42,794 bases of DNA from Chrysophaeum taylorii. Its lineage: Eukaryota > Sar > Pelagophyceae > Pelagomonadales > Pelagomonadaceae. The notes beneath the pieces were generated by a model. That model saw only the letters and a program-made list of their open reading frames with translations, was not told the DNA's origin and made no database searches. Shown here one piece after another: positions 1 through 8,043 of this stretch (positions are counted from its first letter, which is position 1; every line of letters starts with the position of its first letter). Location: assembly GCA_029834535.1 (NCBI GenBank), contig JAQMWT010000123.1:1-42794 (forward strand), given 5' to 3'. Made by a program: the position numbers and the translations under genes.

Positions 1-1
1 A

Positions 2-535
2 GCCACCGGGTTTGTCTTCTATCTTTTCAACTGCCTTATTGGTTGGAAAAGCAAACTTCAACCGATTGTCTCCTGCTCAACTCACGAAGCTGAGTTGATT
101 GCCCTCAGTATTCGTGCTGATGAGGCTGTTTGGCTACGCAAGCTGCTGTTGGAACTCTCCTTTGTCGTCAACCCCACCTTCTACGTCAACAATGCTAATG
201 GTGAGTACACCGCTGACCCTGTCGACTTCGATGACAATGACAACCCAATTGCTGAAGATATGCGCTTCATCAGAAGCCTACCTCTCTTGTCTGACAATGC
301 TGCCGCTGTGCACACCTCTAATAACCCAGATGGGTCTTCTCGATCCAAGGCACTGTCGACCAGATGGTTTAAGATCCGTGAGTACATCTCGCTACAGAAA
401 ATACGAGTCCATCATGTTCCCGGCAAGCTAAACGTGGCGGATGGTTTTACAAAGCCACTTGCTGCTGAGTTCTCCACTTTTCGTTCTCTACTCGGTATGC
501 ATCATACCTCTGACGACAAGCCTTTACAGGATTGA
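2..535 (+). CDS. RNase H, C-terminal part of copia pol (element A)
   Basis: The frame is open from base 2 to the TGA at 533-535, about 177 residues. It shows the hallmarks of copia RNase H: GFVFYLFNCLIGWKSKLQP, then SCSTHEAELIALS with the catalytic Glu, a WLRKLLLEL helix, and the end motif STRWFKI followed by HHVPGKLNVADGFTKPLA. RNase H removes the RNA strand during reverse transcription in the virus-like particle. The track start at base 95 is only an internal ATT codon; the true protein begins upstream of the window. The homologous end at 36342-36460 (minus) reads past this stop because of a one-base difference, so this TGA may be secondary. A 21-bp box lies 18 bases downstream in the same frame. 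Confidence 0.9.
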   Translation, partial: ATGFVFYLFNCLIGWKSKLQPIVSCSTHEAELIALSIRADEAVWLRKLLLELSFVVNPTFYVNNANGEYTADPVDFDDNDNPIAEDMRFIRSLPLLSDNAAAVHTSNNPDGSSRSKALSTRWFKIREYISLQKIRVHHVPGKLNVADGFTKPLAAEFSTFRSLLGMHHTSDDKPLQD

Positions 536-552
536 AGATGCCTAACTCTAGT

Positions 553-573
553 GACCGCACCGTCGTTAAACTA
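553..573 (+). other. 21-bp junction box, RNase H/ORF-X (A)
   Basis: GACCGCACCGTCGTTAAACT plus A. In the RNase H frame it reads T-A-P-S-L-N followed by TAG. The same position carries a box in B (31435) and I (36321). Confidence 0.8.
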
Positions 574-1495
574 GCCCTGGCCTTGCCTTCTTTTGCCACA
601 AATTTTTGTACGCGTGCGAGTGTTGCTCATGTCTTTTCTTGGCACTCCCGTGGCCGCGGCATCTCCCTAGTCGGTTGAAGGAAAGTCCTTTCTCGCTCTC
701 CACGGCCGAACCTTCCCCCAGGTTGTCGCAAAAGCAACGAACCATGACTGCTACTACTGCTACCACACTGGCTGCTGCGGTTGCACCGACACCAGCCGTG
801 CATATCTCACCTCAGTCGCTGACGTTCCAGGACGGCCTCAGTATTGACTATGCTGCTTACGAGCGAGGAATCTCTCTCCTTGAGAACTTCCGTGTCCCTG
901 TCACCCCATTTCTCTCTTCTTTGACGCGAGTGGAACTCACATTGCCCTATGAGTCTACTGACTTTTCATTGTTTGTAGACCAGACCACATTCATATCCAT
1001 GCGCTTACCCATTACTATACCTTGGGAAGCTGATCCTGCTATTGCTTATATTGGCTGCTACAGAGGCCCCAAAAGCGAACGTTTCATTTTGTCGCTTTCC
1101 TTTTTGTACGCAGTGCCTCAATGATCGTGGACAACCGACTTTCCTAGTCTCGACCACGTACAGTTCCAAGGCACAAACACCTCGTGAACTCCCCACTGAA
1201 GTGCTGAGTCACCTCAACACGGACGACCATAAGAAGAATGGTCACATCCCCATTTCTGCTATTACCACGAACATTTGCTGCGCTTGTCACAACACCGATC
1301 AGTTTACTTGTGACTCTTGTTCGAACACAGAGTCGCACAGCTCAGGCTATGCAAGCCATCCCTTCAGCATTTGATTTCTACTGTTGCTCGATCGCGTGTA
1401 CAACATCTTGACGACTACGCATCGTCCTCTGATGATACAGAACCGCTATCACTCCGGGATGTAATGTTCGGCCACACTTATACTCAGGCAGAACA
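574..1495 (+). pseudogene. ORF-X of element A (unknown protein, broken)
   Basis: The longest stretch, 606-1124, contains an Ala/Thr-rich start near MTATTATTLAAAV and a conserved core around LTFQDGLSIDYAAYERGISL and NFRVPVTPFLSSL. Homologues are at 35397-36320 (minus, closer) and 31456-32693 (plus, diverged). After 1124 the homology moves to other frames (1042-1374 and 1317-1499), so the gene carries frameshifts. The middle part has a Cys cluster (CCACHNTDQFTCDSC) that could bind zinc; the copy in B has lost some of these cysteines. I do not recognise the family. Its position after RNase H is where some retroelements place an extra env-like or other ORF, but I see no clear signal peptide or transmembrane segment. 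Confidence 0.55.
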
Positions 1496-2092
1496 TTGAG
1501 ACTTCCGGCGCTCCTTTTTTTTTTAACGTTGACCGAAACGTCGTTAAACTACTCACACTCCACGCTAGACGCTACTCTGGAGATATCTTCGCCATCGTTA
1601 CCTACGTCTTCTGCTTCGCTTGCTGATTTCGACGTCTTGTGCCAACAAGTCGACCAACTCCAGGAAACTCTTCGAATCTATATTACCGAGGCTGCCATTG
1701 CTTCAATCACCTCCCTGGAGAACCGGCTCTTCCCTCCTACAGCCAACACCCACGTGTTACTTATAACACTGTACAAGATCACAGAGCTGTTGTCTCGCTT
1801 GACACTCACCGCTCATGACCAACATGCTGCCAACCACTCCTCCCCGGACGATCACCTCCTTCATCTACGTGACAAGTTGCTCTCATGCTTCAGAGCATTC
1901 CGTCCGCTCTCATGTGAATCTGAAGACTCTTTTATCTTCGTTCGCCAAGTCCAACTTTTTGGAAAACCAACTGGACACCTTTCAACTAGATTCTCTGTCG
2001 CCATCCATACTGAATGCTCTACCTGCACTCACCCTTCTCTTGGCACCACATCATTCAGCTATTGGTGTTCACCACCTTACAGCAGAAGCTGA
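1496..2092 (+). CDS. ORF-Y of element A, predicted coiled-coil protein
   Basis: A frame of 198 codons holding the box near its start, then a Ser/Thr-rich stretch and a probable coiled coil around FDVLCQQVDQLQETLRIYI and ITSLENRLFPP. The LENRLFPPTANTHVLL block and the later DQH...HLRDKLL block are shared with B (32715-33483: LEHRLFPPTSN and DQH...LIHLRND) and with I (34700-35398). Similarity is partly lost after about residue 140, where an overlapping frame (1815-2102) becomes better, so a frameshift is likely. It is the last ORF before the purine tract and LTR. The family is unknown; a structural or oligomerising role is a guess from the heptad-like pattern. Confidence 0.5.
   Translation: MRLPALLFFLTLTETSLNYSHSTLDATLEISSPSLPTSSASLADFDVLCQQVDQLQETLRIYITEAAIASITSLENRLFPPTANTHVLLITLYKITELLSRLTLTAHDQHAANHSSPDDHLLHLRDKLLSCFRAFRPLSCESEDSFIFVRQVQLFGKPTGHLSTRFSVAIHTECSTCTHPSLGTTSFSYWCSPPYSRS
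1531..1551 (+). other. 21-bp junction box, ORF-X/ORF-Y (A)
   Basis: GACCGAAACGTCGTTAAACT plus A. In the frame of the downstream ORF it reads L-T-E-T-S-L-N-Y. It lies 978 bp after the first box of this element. Confidence 0.85.
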
Positions 2093-2319
2093 CGATGATT
2101 GATAATTCTAACACACTGTCTGTTGCATCTGTGTTTCTTAATGTTCTGTTCAAAAGGGTCAAATCGACTCTCAGCTCCACCAAGTCCAAGTCCTAAGACC
2201 CTTCTATACTCTTGATGCTTCGTATGTGACCTCTGCGACCATCAAGACTGTATTCTCCTTTTTTTTCTTCCTTCATCATCATCTTTCTCAAGAGATGTTC
2301 TATAGACGCACCTTGCGCT

Positions 2320-2336
2320 TAGACATCTCGAGGGGG
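2320..2336 (+). other. Polypurine tract of element A
   Basis: GACATCTCGAGGGGG directly abuts the TGCAGAG start of the LTR. The same tract precedes the LTRs of B (ending 33653) and I (34591 onward, minus), as expected for the plus-strand DNA primer. Confidence 0.75.
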
Positions 2337-2651
2337 TGCAGAGAAATCTGCTGCCTCTTACCCTTATCCGTCCGTTGATAACGTGATCTCTTCCTTACCC
2401 TTCTTCTTCCTTTCTACACAATCAAATAGTCCTCTGATTTGTGCTTACGCTCATCATCATGGTCTAGCGCGTCCCGAGGTATGTAGCACTATACACTTTA
2501 CCTTTCTCGTGTAGTTCTAGATGCCGCCTGTCGTGTTCTGAGGATGTAGGGAACATACCTTTTCATTCCCCGAATTAAATACTGCCAGACGTTCATGATG
2601 AGACGGGATGGTTTCCCAGGTGACTTACCACTGCTTGCTAAATGCTCTGCA
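2337..2651 (+). repeat. 3' LTR of element A (315 bp)
   Basis: Begins TGCAGAGAAATC and ends AAATGCTCTGCA, giving a TG...CA LTR with 7-bp inverted ends. Close copies lie at 34277-34590 (minus) and 20366-21838 (minus, interrupted by a Helitron); a diverged one lies at 33654-33963 (plus). The host flank begins at 2652. Confidence 0.85.
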
Positions 2652-2927
2652 CAGGGTGGATGTTCATCGGCTACGACGACGGCTCCTCCGGTTGGCTCCA
2701 AGCAGACGTTTTTTCAAGGCACCAAACCTGGCTCCTGGCGCTTCGAGCTCGACACCAACGAATACGACAAGGATGTGGATGAAACGGCGGGAGGCATCTT
2801 TTCTTAAGAGGACATGGACGTTTTCTTTCACCGACGAGCTCGCCGATTGACGGGCCGACGGTCGCCAACGGCCAACCAGCCGCCCAAATGGTCGACTTCG
2901 CACCGTGTGCTGGTCAGGAGTTCTTCG
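2652..2927. other. Unassigned flank of element A
   Basis: No complete gene. Two short frames (through 2807 and 2850) run together and look weakly coding, for instance GWMFIGYDDGSSGW and a stretch around GSWRFELDTNEYDKDVDE. I cannot assign them; they may be a remnant of the sequence into which A inserted. Confidence 0.3.
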
Positions 2928-3545
2928 GAGGAACCACATTGTCGAGTGGGTTCGCTTTCATGCGTTTTTACCTGGATTTCCACGTAAACTCGAGCAGCCG
3001 GTTCCTGCTCACGCTCATCAGCGGGGCTCTAGGAAATAAAGCAGCATAGAATCACGAGTGCGGGAGCTACGAGGGTGGCCTCAGGAGCAAAGTGGCCAGT
3101 TGGAAGCCCCTTTCGACGTCGATCGACTTTCCCCGGGCATTCAGTGGCAGGGGGGGGCTGTGCGCGTAACCACCTGGTTCCTTAACCCACCCTACCAGCA
3201 AGGCCTTTCAGCGTTGCACTTTTACTCTAAGTTGAAGGTAAAGTAAAAAGCCTTTACTCTGACTTTGCAAGGGGGGGGGGAGTTAAGGAACGAGTGGGTT
3301 CCCGCTCGCAGCCCCCCCGTGCCGCAGAATGCCCGGGGAAAGTCGATAGACGTCGAAAGGGGCTTCCAACTGGCCAGTGTGCTCCTGAGGCCACCCTCGT
3401 AGCTCCCGCACTCGCGATTCTATGCTGCTTTGTTTCCTAGGGCCCCGCTGATGAGCGTGAGCAGGAACCGGCTGCTCGAGTGTGCGTGGAAATCCAGGTA
3501 ATAACGCTTGAAAGCGAAACCACCCGACAATGTTGTGGCGGAAAC
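2928..3545. repeat. Foldback element: long inverted repeat
   Basis: Two arms of about 255 bp (roughly 2928-3183 and 3284-3545) are reverse complements with scattered mismatches. For example, TTTCCACGTAAACTCGAG pairs with CTCGAGTGTGCGTGGAAA, and CTACGAGGGTGGCCTCAGG pairs with CCTGAGGCCACCCTCGTAG. The spacer of about 100 bp holds G-runs and a short TTTACTCT-type direct repeat. No ORF is convincing. It is either a foldback/MITE-type element or two copies of one repeat in head-to-head orientation. Confidence 0.75.
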
Positions 3546-3922
3546 TCCCTCCTCCTACGGCTTACCCCTCCTTTAGCCCCCCCCCCCTTATTGGGTGTAC
3601 CCTGCTCCGATCTGATGATGTCAGTTTTCTCAATGACATCATATCCCTTTTCTGTGACATACGTCACCCTGATTTCTGTGATTCAAGAGTATCTTAATCA
3701 TAAGCAACAGCCGATCCTCGAGTTGTGAGGATCGGGCACGGAAGTTGTTTGTGGTTTTGTGGCGGGAGAACGGCCGGCTTCCACACTCGGCGACTCGATC
3801 AAGAGCACGGGCGTGAGCGGCGAACCTAGACCCGAAGGTGAGTATAGGTAGAAATTTCCCTGTCCGCCACAGGTGGTGGAGGAATACAAGATTCGAGCGG
3901 CCATGTCGGTCGCAGCGGACGA
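3546..3922. other. Non-coding stretch with small hairpins
   Basis: No supported gene. Two short perfect or near-perfect hairpins stand out: ATGATGTCA...TGACATCAT at about 3612-3642, and CCGATCCTC with GAGGATCGG around 3711-3736. The stretch could be the leader or LTR end of element F, but no second copy exists in the window to confirm it. Confidence 0.4.
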
Positions 3923-4419
3923 GTGCATCTTGCATTCTCTACACGGTCCGGACAAGCCGTGCGCGCCCTAATCAAGCGCGCCGACGAGAAGTTCGAGAGG
4001 GACCATTGCCGTGGGAGAGTTCCACGGTCGGATACGGATACGAGAGTCGTCGGAGGTGACGACGCGCGGATCGGTTCGAGCCGACGCGCAACCCGGGTAC
4101 CGCTGCCGCAGGCGAGCGGAGTGAGCTCGCAACTCACTATGACATTGATTGCCGAGCAGAGACGAATTCTGCTACCCGCCGGAACCGATAGATCGGTCGG
4201 TGGAAGGCGCACGCGGCGACGATATTACGCGTGACGTGGACAAGCCAACGTCCAGGAGCCGTCGGAGCAGAAGGACGACGACGACCCAACCTTTTTGGAC
4301 CCGTTCTGATTTTGGCCGATTAGAGCGAGCCGACGACGATATGGAGGAAGACGAAACTGCTGTCGAGCATGTACGAGAACCCTAACCTTCCACTCGTCCC
4401 GAGGGGACGAACGAACGGC

Positions 4420-4451
<32 letters not shown>

Positions 4452-4452
4452 A

Positions 4453-4484
<32 letters not shown>

Positions 4485-4535
4485 ACTGATGATGCTGATG
4501 ATACTGACGATACTGATGATGATGAGGAGGAAGAG
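4420..4535 (+). repeat. (GAT)n microsatellite inside a coding frame
   Basis: Imperfect GAT/GAC/AAT/ACT triplet array. In the gag-like frame it encodes a run of Asp with occasional Asn, Thr and Ala. On the other strand it creates spurious poly-His and poly-Ile frames. Confidence 0.9.
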
Positions 4536-4837
4536 GAGCTGAACTACAACGGCGACGAACCGCCGAGAGCACCGCCGGCGAGGCAACCGGCAGCCCATCC
4601 AGAACGTGCACGAGACGACGAACCACCGAACATTACGAGAATACACGACGCACATTTACGCGATATACGTCGAGAAAACGAGCGCGCTCAAGAGATCCTC
4701 ATCCAGCAGATAGAAGAAGAGAATATGCGTCGTGAACGGCTACGCCAGGAGGCGATAGAAGTAATGCAAGAGCAACTGCGGCACGCACACGCTCGATCAG
4801 ATGAGCTATACGAAAAAGTACGATTGTTGACCCGCGA

Positions 4838-5207
4838 TTTTGATACCCTTACCCTGTTCGCCGACTGCGGTTGCGATGGAGGACGGTGCCTCATGAATCC
4901 TGAGCCTTGCGAGGGCATCCGCCCTCCCGGCGTAGGTTGGCACCTATTCGCCTCCCGGGCGGGCGGGTTGGCAGCCGGAACGTTCGCAGTGGGACGGGGT
5001 ATGGCCTGGGGGCGAAGACGGAAGGTTATCGGCGAGTTGGTTGTCAGTCACATCGCGGTCTCCTCGTCGCATTGCGACAAGCTTGATGGTCACTCTCCGC
5101 CGACCGACCTTTCGGCGCTCCTCGTCTACAGGCCCGTGATTCCGGACTGGCTCCTGTCGGTCCGGCCTGGCTCCCATGCTCGGGAGAGGTCTGAAGTTAG
5201 TTAGTTA
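4838..5207 (+). mobile_element. TTAG-tailed retroposon copy 1
   Basis: A 370-bp insertion flanked by the 12-bp direct repeat GTTGACCCGCGA (4826-4837 and 5208-5219). It ends CGGGAGAGGTCTGAAG followed by GTTAGTTAGTTA. Removing it restores the flanking frame (V-R-L-L-T-R-E-R-D-E-L). Related copies are at 12980, 16934, 30930, 38590 and 42382. The small ORFs within it are not conserved coding frames. Target duplication plus a simple-repeat tail points to target-primed reverse transcription, as in a SINE or short LINE derivative. Confidence 0.85.
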
Positions 5208-5489
5208 GTTGACCCGCGAGAGGGATGAATTGCGTACGCCGAGCCGCTCGAGGCGAGCGAGCAGTCCGGAGGGAGAATCCCGACCCTCGGAAGAACCGCC
5301 GCCTACGCGAACGCGCGCGAAAGTTAGAAAGCCCCGCGACGACTACGACGATGACGAGACCAAGGAGGAGAAGCGCTACGATGGGAAGGACAACAACTTG
5401 AAGTTCCTCATGGACTTCATTGATCGATTCGCCAGCGCGTTGGTCAAGCACCATCGCAACAAGGATCAGCGGTCAACCTCCGGATTGAT

Positions 5490-5510
5490 GACCGCAACGT
5501 CGTTAAACCA
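5490..5510 (+). other. 21-bp junction box (F, first)
   Basis: GACCGCAACGTCGTTAAACC plus A. In the gag-like frame it reads M-T-A-T-S-L-N-H. Confidence 0.8.
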
Positions 5511-5575
5511 CGGGCGAGAGCAATCAAGTCGAACAAGCTCACCCAAACCAAAATCCCCACAGGATCGGAGAATCT

Positions 5576-5596
5576 GACGGAAACGTCGTAAAACTA
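5576..5596 (+). other. 21-bp junction box (F, second)
   Basis: GACGGAAACGTCGTAAAACT plus A. Its first bases overlap the TGA stop of the gag-like ORF. The usual box frame reads L-T-E-T-S and then TAA, because one T is missing. Confidence 0.7.
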
Positions 5597-5744
5597 TGGG
5601 CCGAAGCAACAACCGCTTGCTTGTGACCCGGTGTCACCGTTTGTGGCACGATATGATTTGTCGTCAGCTAACACAAACCTTGGCTTTGACGACGCACCGG
5701 TGTTATAAAAAAGGAATGGACCCGCCGCTGCTACGCTCGATGCT

Positions 5745-6743
5745 ATGAGTCTATCTCCGGACATTCAAGGCGATGACACTTTGTATCCCCAATCGATCAA
5801 CGATGCGTCGCAGAGGATTATCTCGAATGATAAGCGCGCACCGGTTTACACGCCCATCGAACGTTACGTGCCCTCTGATGGCCATTTCTTGACAGATGTG
5901 ACGTCGGCGACGACACCTTCTTCTTTCGCAGGGCCCCCCGACGAACCGATTGCACCGATTGCAGACGTTTTGTTCTTTTTGCCGATGGCAGACGTTTTGT
6001 GTGCAGACATTTTTAGTGACGAGGCGATTGCCGACATTTTAAGCGATGGAGCTGATGATAGGCCGAGTGAAGTGGCCGAGAAAATGAATACGAAATCTGA
6101 AGAGGTGATGAACCTCATAATGCAGGAACCGCCTTGCGTATTAATCACGAACGAAGAGCTCAAAGATCTTCAGCCTGCATATGATGATGGCTATGTGATA
6201 AAGAAAGATCCCGAACAGACTATGAGGGATGAGTATAGCTGCCGCCCAGAATCGAATTTGGATGGGACGATCAGCATGGATAAGAGGAAGATGTGCGTAC
6301 GGAAGATACGGATACGAGCTCACTGTTTCCTAAGGAAGAAACCGCCAGAGCGGAAAGAAGTGCGATTCCGACCCCGAGCCATGGATTTATTCGCCAACGG
6401 AGAGTTATTTTACGTTTCGTCGGAGTTTTGGCAAGAAGATGAGGTATGTGTCGGCGTTTCGGTAGACGAGACGGTTGAGGCAGTTTGGATAGACTTGGGA
6501 GCACCAGTCGACTACAGGGACGAAGCCGATCCAGAGATACTAGGCCCTGCCGAACTGACGCCAGAGAGAGACAAAGATAACAAGAGCCCCAGTCGAAGTT
6601 CGCGCCGGCACAGACGACGCCGATCGCGCGACGACGAATACGACGGAGGCCGATACCGATATAATTTGGGTTCTTTGAGCGCTACTTTCGCGTTTACGAC
6701 CCCTTGCGGTCAACAGTTACCATTAGGAGTGATGATGTACCCG
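5745..6743 (+). CDS. Unknown protein of element F, 3' truncated
   Basis: The frame starts ATGAGTCTATCTCCG and stays open to 6812, but from about 6744 it runs through the antisense of E's gag, so the natural protein is cut there (about 333 residues left). It has an acidic N-terminal half with repeated IADVL/MADVL/IADIL phrases near residues 70-105, a conserved-looking middle (KMCVRKIRIRAHCFLRKKPP, then MDLFANGELFYVSSEFWQE), a basic RRHRRRRSRDDE segment near residue 290 and a final RYRYNLGSLSATFAF. I recognise no family. It follows the gag-like ORF and two boxes, so it is probably the next domain of element F. A degenerate protease is conceivable but unsupported. Confidence 0.5.
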
Positions 6744-7160
6744 AGGACGGACAAGGTTGTACGACTCCTGGTAGTAAAGTCGTTCAAGATTATTACGGGC
6801 ATCAACTGTTAGTTGATGGGAAGAGTTGACGCGCCAAGTCTTTAAATGTTCGGCCAGGGCATCTTCATCAGGCAAGTTTAAATCATTAATTTGTCCAGCT
6901 TTCCATTGAGTGAAGATGATATCAACTTCTTGTTCAAGAAGTTGATTATATTCCGGAGCATTCCGGGTGTAAGCTTCATATGAATCGAAGCAGAATAACG
7001 CGTCCACATATGGACTTGTCATATGCCTGCGAAGCGCCTCAATTTGCAAGCTCACCTTGGTTGAGTTATCTTGGAAACGCAATCCTGCGTTAATTTTATC
7101 AACGGGGATTTGTTCTTGTTTGTAGATCTCCGTGGTGGATATTGTTTTTTGTTTTGACAT
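6744..7160 (-). pseudogene. gag1 of element E, C-terminally truncated
   Basis: The start MSKQKTISTTEIYKQEQ is followed by a block shared with gag1 of HC: KVSLQI, then DALFCFDSYEAYTR, a hydrophobic FTQWKAG segment and YNLVRP. The homologue at 18611-19938 continues for about 250 more residues. Here the match ends at R-P (about 6744), where sequence of element F begins in the opposite direction, so the gene is truncated by rearrangement. It lies downstream of an LTR and primer-binding site on the same strand, which identifies it as the first gag ORF. No zinc knuckle is visible; the structural role is inferred from position. Confidence 0.7.
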
Positions 7161-7630
7161 GATTGTGAACTATTAAGAGATAGGTTAGAGGATTGATAGA
7201 CAGATTCGACACGTAAGAATGAAGGGTTTCTCAAGTGCGGGTTCTATGTACAGTACGCTATTTTAAACGTGGGCTTATTGACAAGACCAAACAAATCAAC
7301 ATGCTATTTAAAACAGGGTGACTTGAGACTGAAGAATGGATTAGTTCTCGAGCAGTCAGTCTTTTGTTGGGGAATGGAAGCAAAAACCCGTACAAGTTTC
7401 CGCGGCGTGTATAGGAAAATTTTTAATTTTATTGGTTATGCGAGTGCATGTGACCAGTGACCGACCCAACTCGGTCACAAACCAATTTAACTGGTGGGCA
7501 CATACCGTCACACAACAAATATGTACAGTAGACCACCGCCAAACACATTGTCGCATTGTACTCGTGATCAGGCGCAAATTGATCATTCGATTTAGACGTA
7601 CAACACAGTTGGGCTGACACACCTACGCAT
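7161..7630 (-). other. 5' leader of element E
   Basis: About 470 bp between the primer-binding site and the gag1 start. No ORF or RNA structure is supported. A retroelement packaging or leader region is expected here. Confidence 0.5.
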
Positions 7631-7644
7631 CTGGGCCTATAACC
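7631..7644 (-). other. Primer-binding site of element E
   Basis: The plus strand reads CTGGGCCTATAACC directly next to the LTR end. It differs by one base from the anticodon arm of eukaryotic initiator tRNA-Met (CTGGGCCCATAACC), the primer segment used by Drosophila copia. Confidence 0.7.
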
Positions 7645-7874
7645 TGGAGAGATTTGACCCTCTCCGGGTACATGGTAGAGACTGCGTGCAGTCTTAAGCG
7701 TGTACAGACCATTCCGCTTGTCACATGCTACTACACAAGGTAGGGATTTAGGCCCTAACTCCTTAAGGACATTAGGTCCCATAGAAGCGTTTACACTGAC
7801 AACGGGGTACGAAGTCTCTGTTAATTAAACAGAAAACCCCGTACCCGACGGTACGCACCTGGAGGCCTACTCCA
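7645..7874 (-). repeat. 5' LTR of element E (outer boundary uncertain)
   Basis: On the plus strand it starts TGGAGAG, next to the PBS, and could end CTCCA at 7874 (TG...CA, 230 bp). Homology of the neighbouring linker with element I breaks only at about 8043, so the LTR or another insert may extend that far. There is no second copy in the window to settle it. Confidence 0.5.
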
Positions 7875-8043
7875 TGTTGGAAAAGAGCTTCAGACTGGGT
7901 TCTTCATAGTCATGAAATAAAAAGGGCTGAAGGGTAAGGAAGGAAAGAAAGAGGGAAAGCCGTATTACGGAGAGAAAACCCTCGTGTAGAGATAGGTGTG
8001 AAAATGTTCCAGTGTCGCACACATAATAGTGTAGCTCTCTGGA

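Larger units (their letters stand above)
1..2651 (+). mobile_element. Copia-like element A, 3' part (RNase H to 3' LTR)
   Basis: The window opens inside pol of a Ty1/copia-like element. In order it shows the end of RNase H, a 21-bp box, ORF-X, a second box, ORF-Y, a purine tract (GAGGGGG ending at 2336) and a 315-bp LTR that starts TGCAGAG and ends CTCTGCA. The same order recurs in reverse at 34277-36800 and in a diverged forward copy at 30600-33963, which establishes the element's 3' structure. The 5' part lies outside the window. Confidence 0.85.
3923..5577 (+). pseudogene. Gag-like acidic coiled-coil protein of element F (broken)
   Basis: Reading starts around 3923 (RSGQAVRALIKRADEKFERD), shifts frame near 4150-4234, meets an in-frame TAA at 4383, then continues in one frame through a poly-Asp run coded by GAT repeats and an acidic DEEEEELNYNGDEPPR segment. 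A strong coiled coil follows (IRRENERAQEILIQQIEEEN, RRERLRQEAIEVMQEQLRHA). A 370-bp retroposon splits the frame at codons for V-R-L-L-T-R; after it the frame resumes with ERDELRTPSRSRRAS, a basic Ser/Arg-rich region and a helix around NNLKFLMDFIDRFASAL, ending at TGA 5575-5577. Two 21-bp boxes lie at its end. Acidic and coiled-coil parts with a basic tail suit a retroelement Gag, but no zinc knuckle is visible and no family is recognised. Confidence 0.5.

Noticed and set aside
553..573. 21-bp box as a splice acceptor or branch point
   Set aside because: The AG after TAAACT occurs only in some copies; others continue CTAC, CTAT or CCAC, so a conserved acceptor is absent.
4225..4655. Minus-strand frames with poly-His and poly-Ile
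   Set aside because: Antisense readings of the GAT microsatellite in the F gag-like ORF.
6420..6500. Possible aspartic protease in the F ORF (WIDLGAPVDY)
   Set aside because: Asp-Leu-Gly lacks the Thr/Ser and I see no flap or second conserved block; too weak to call.
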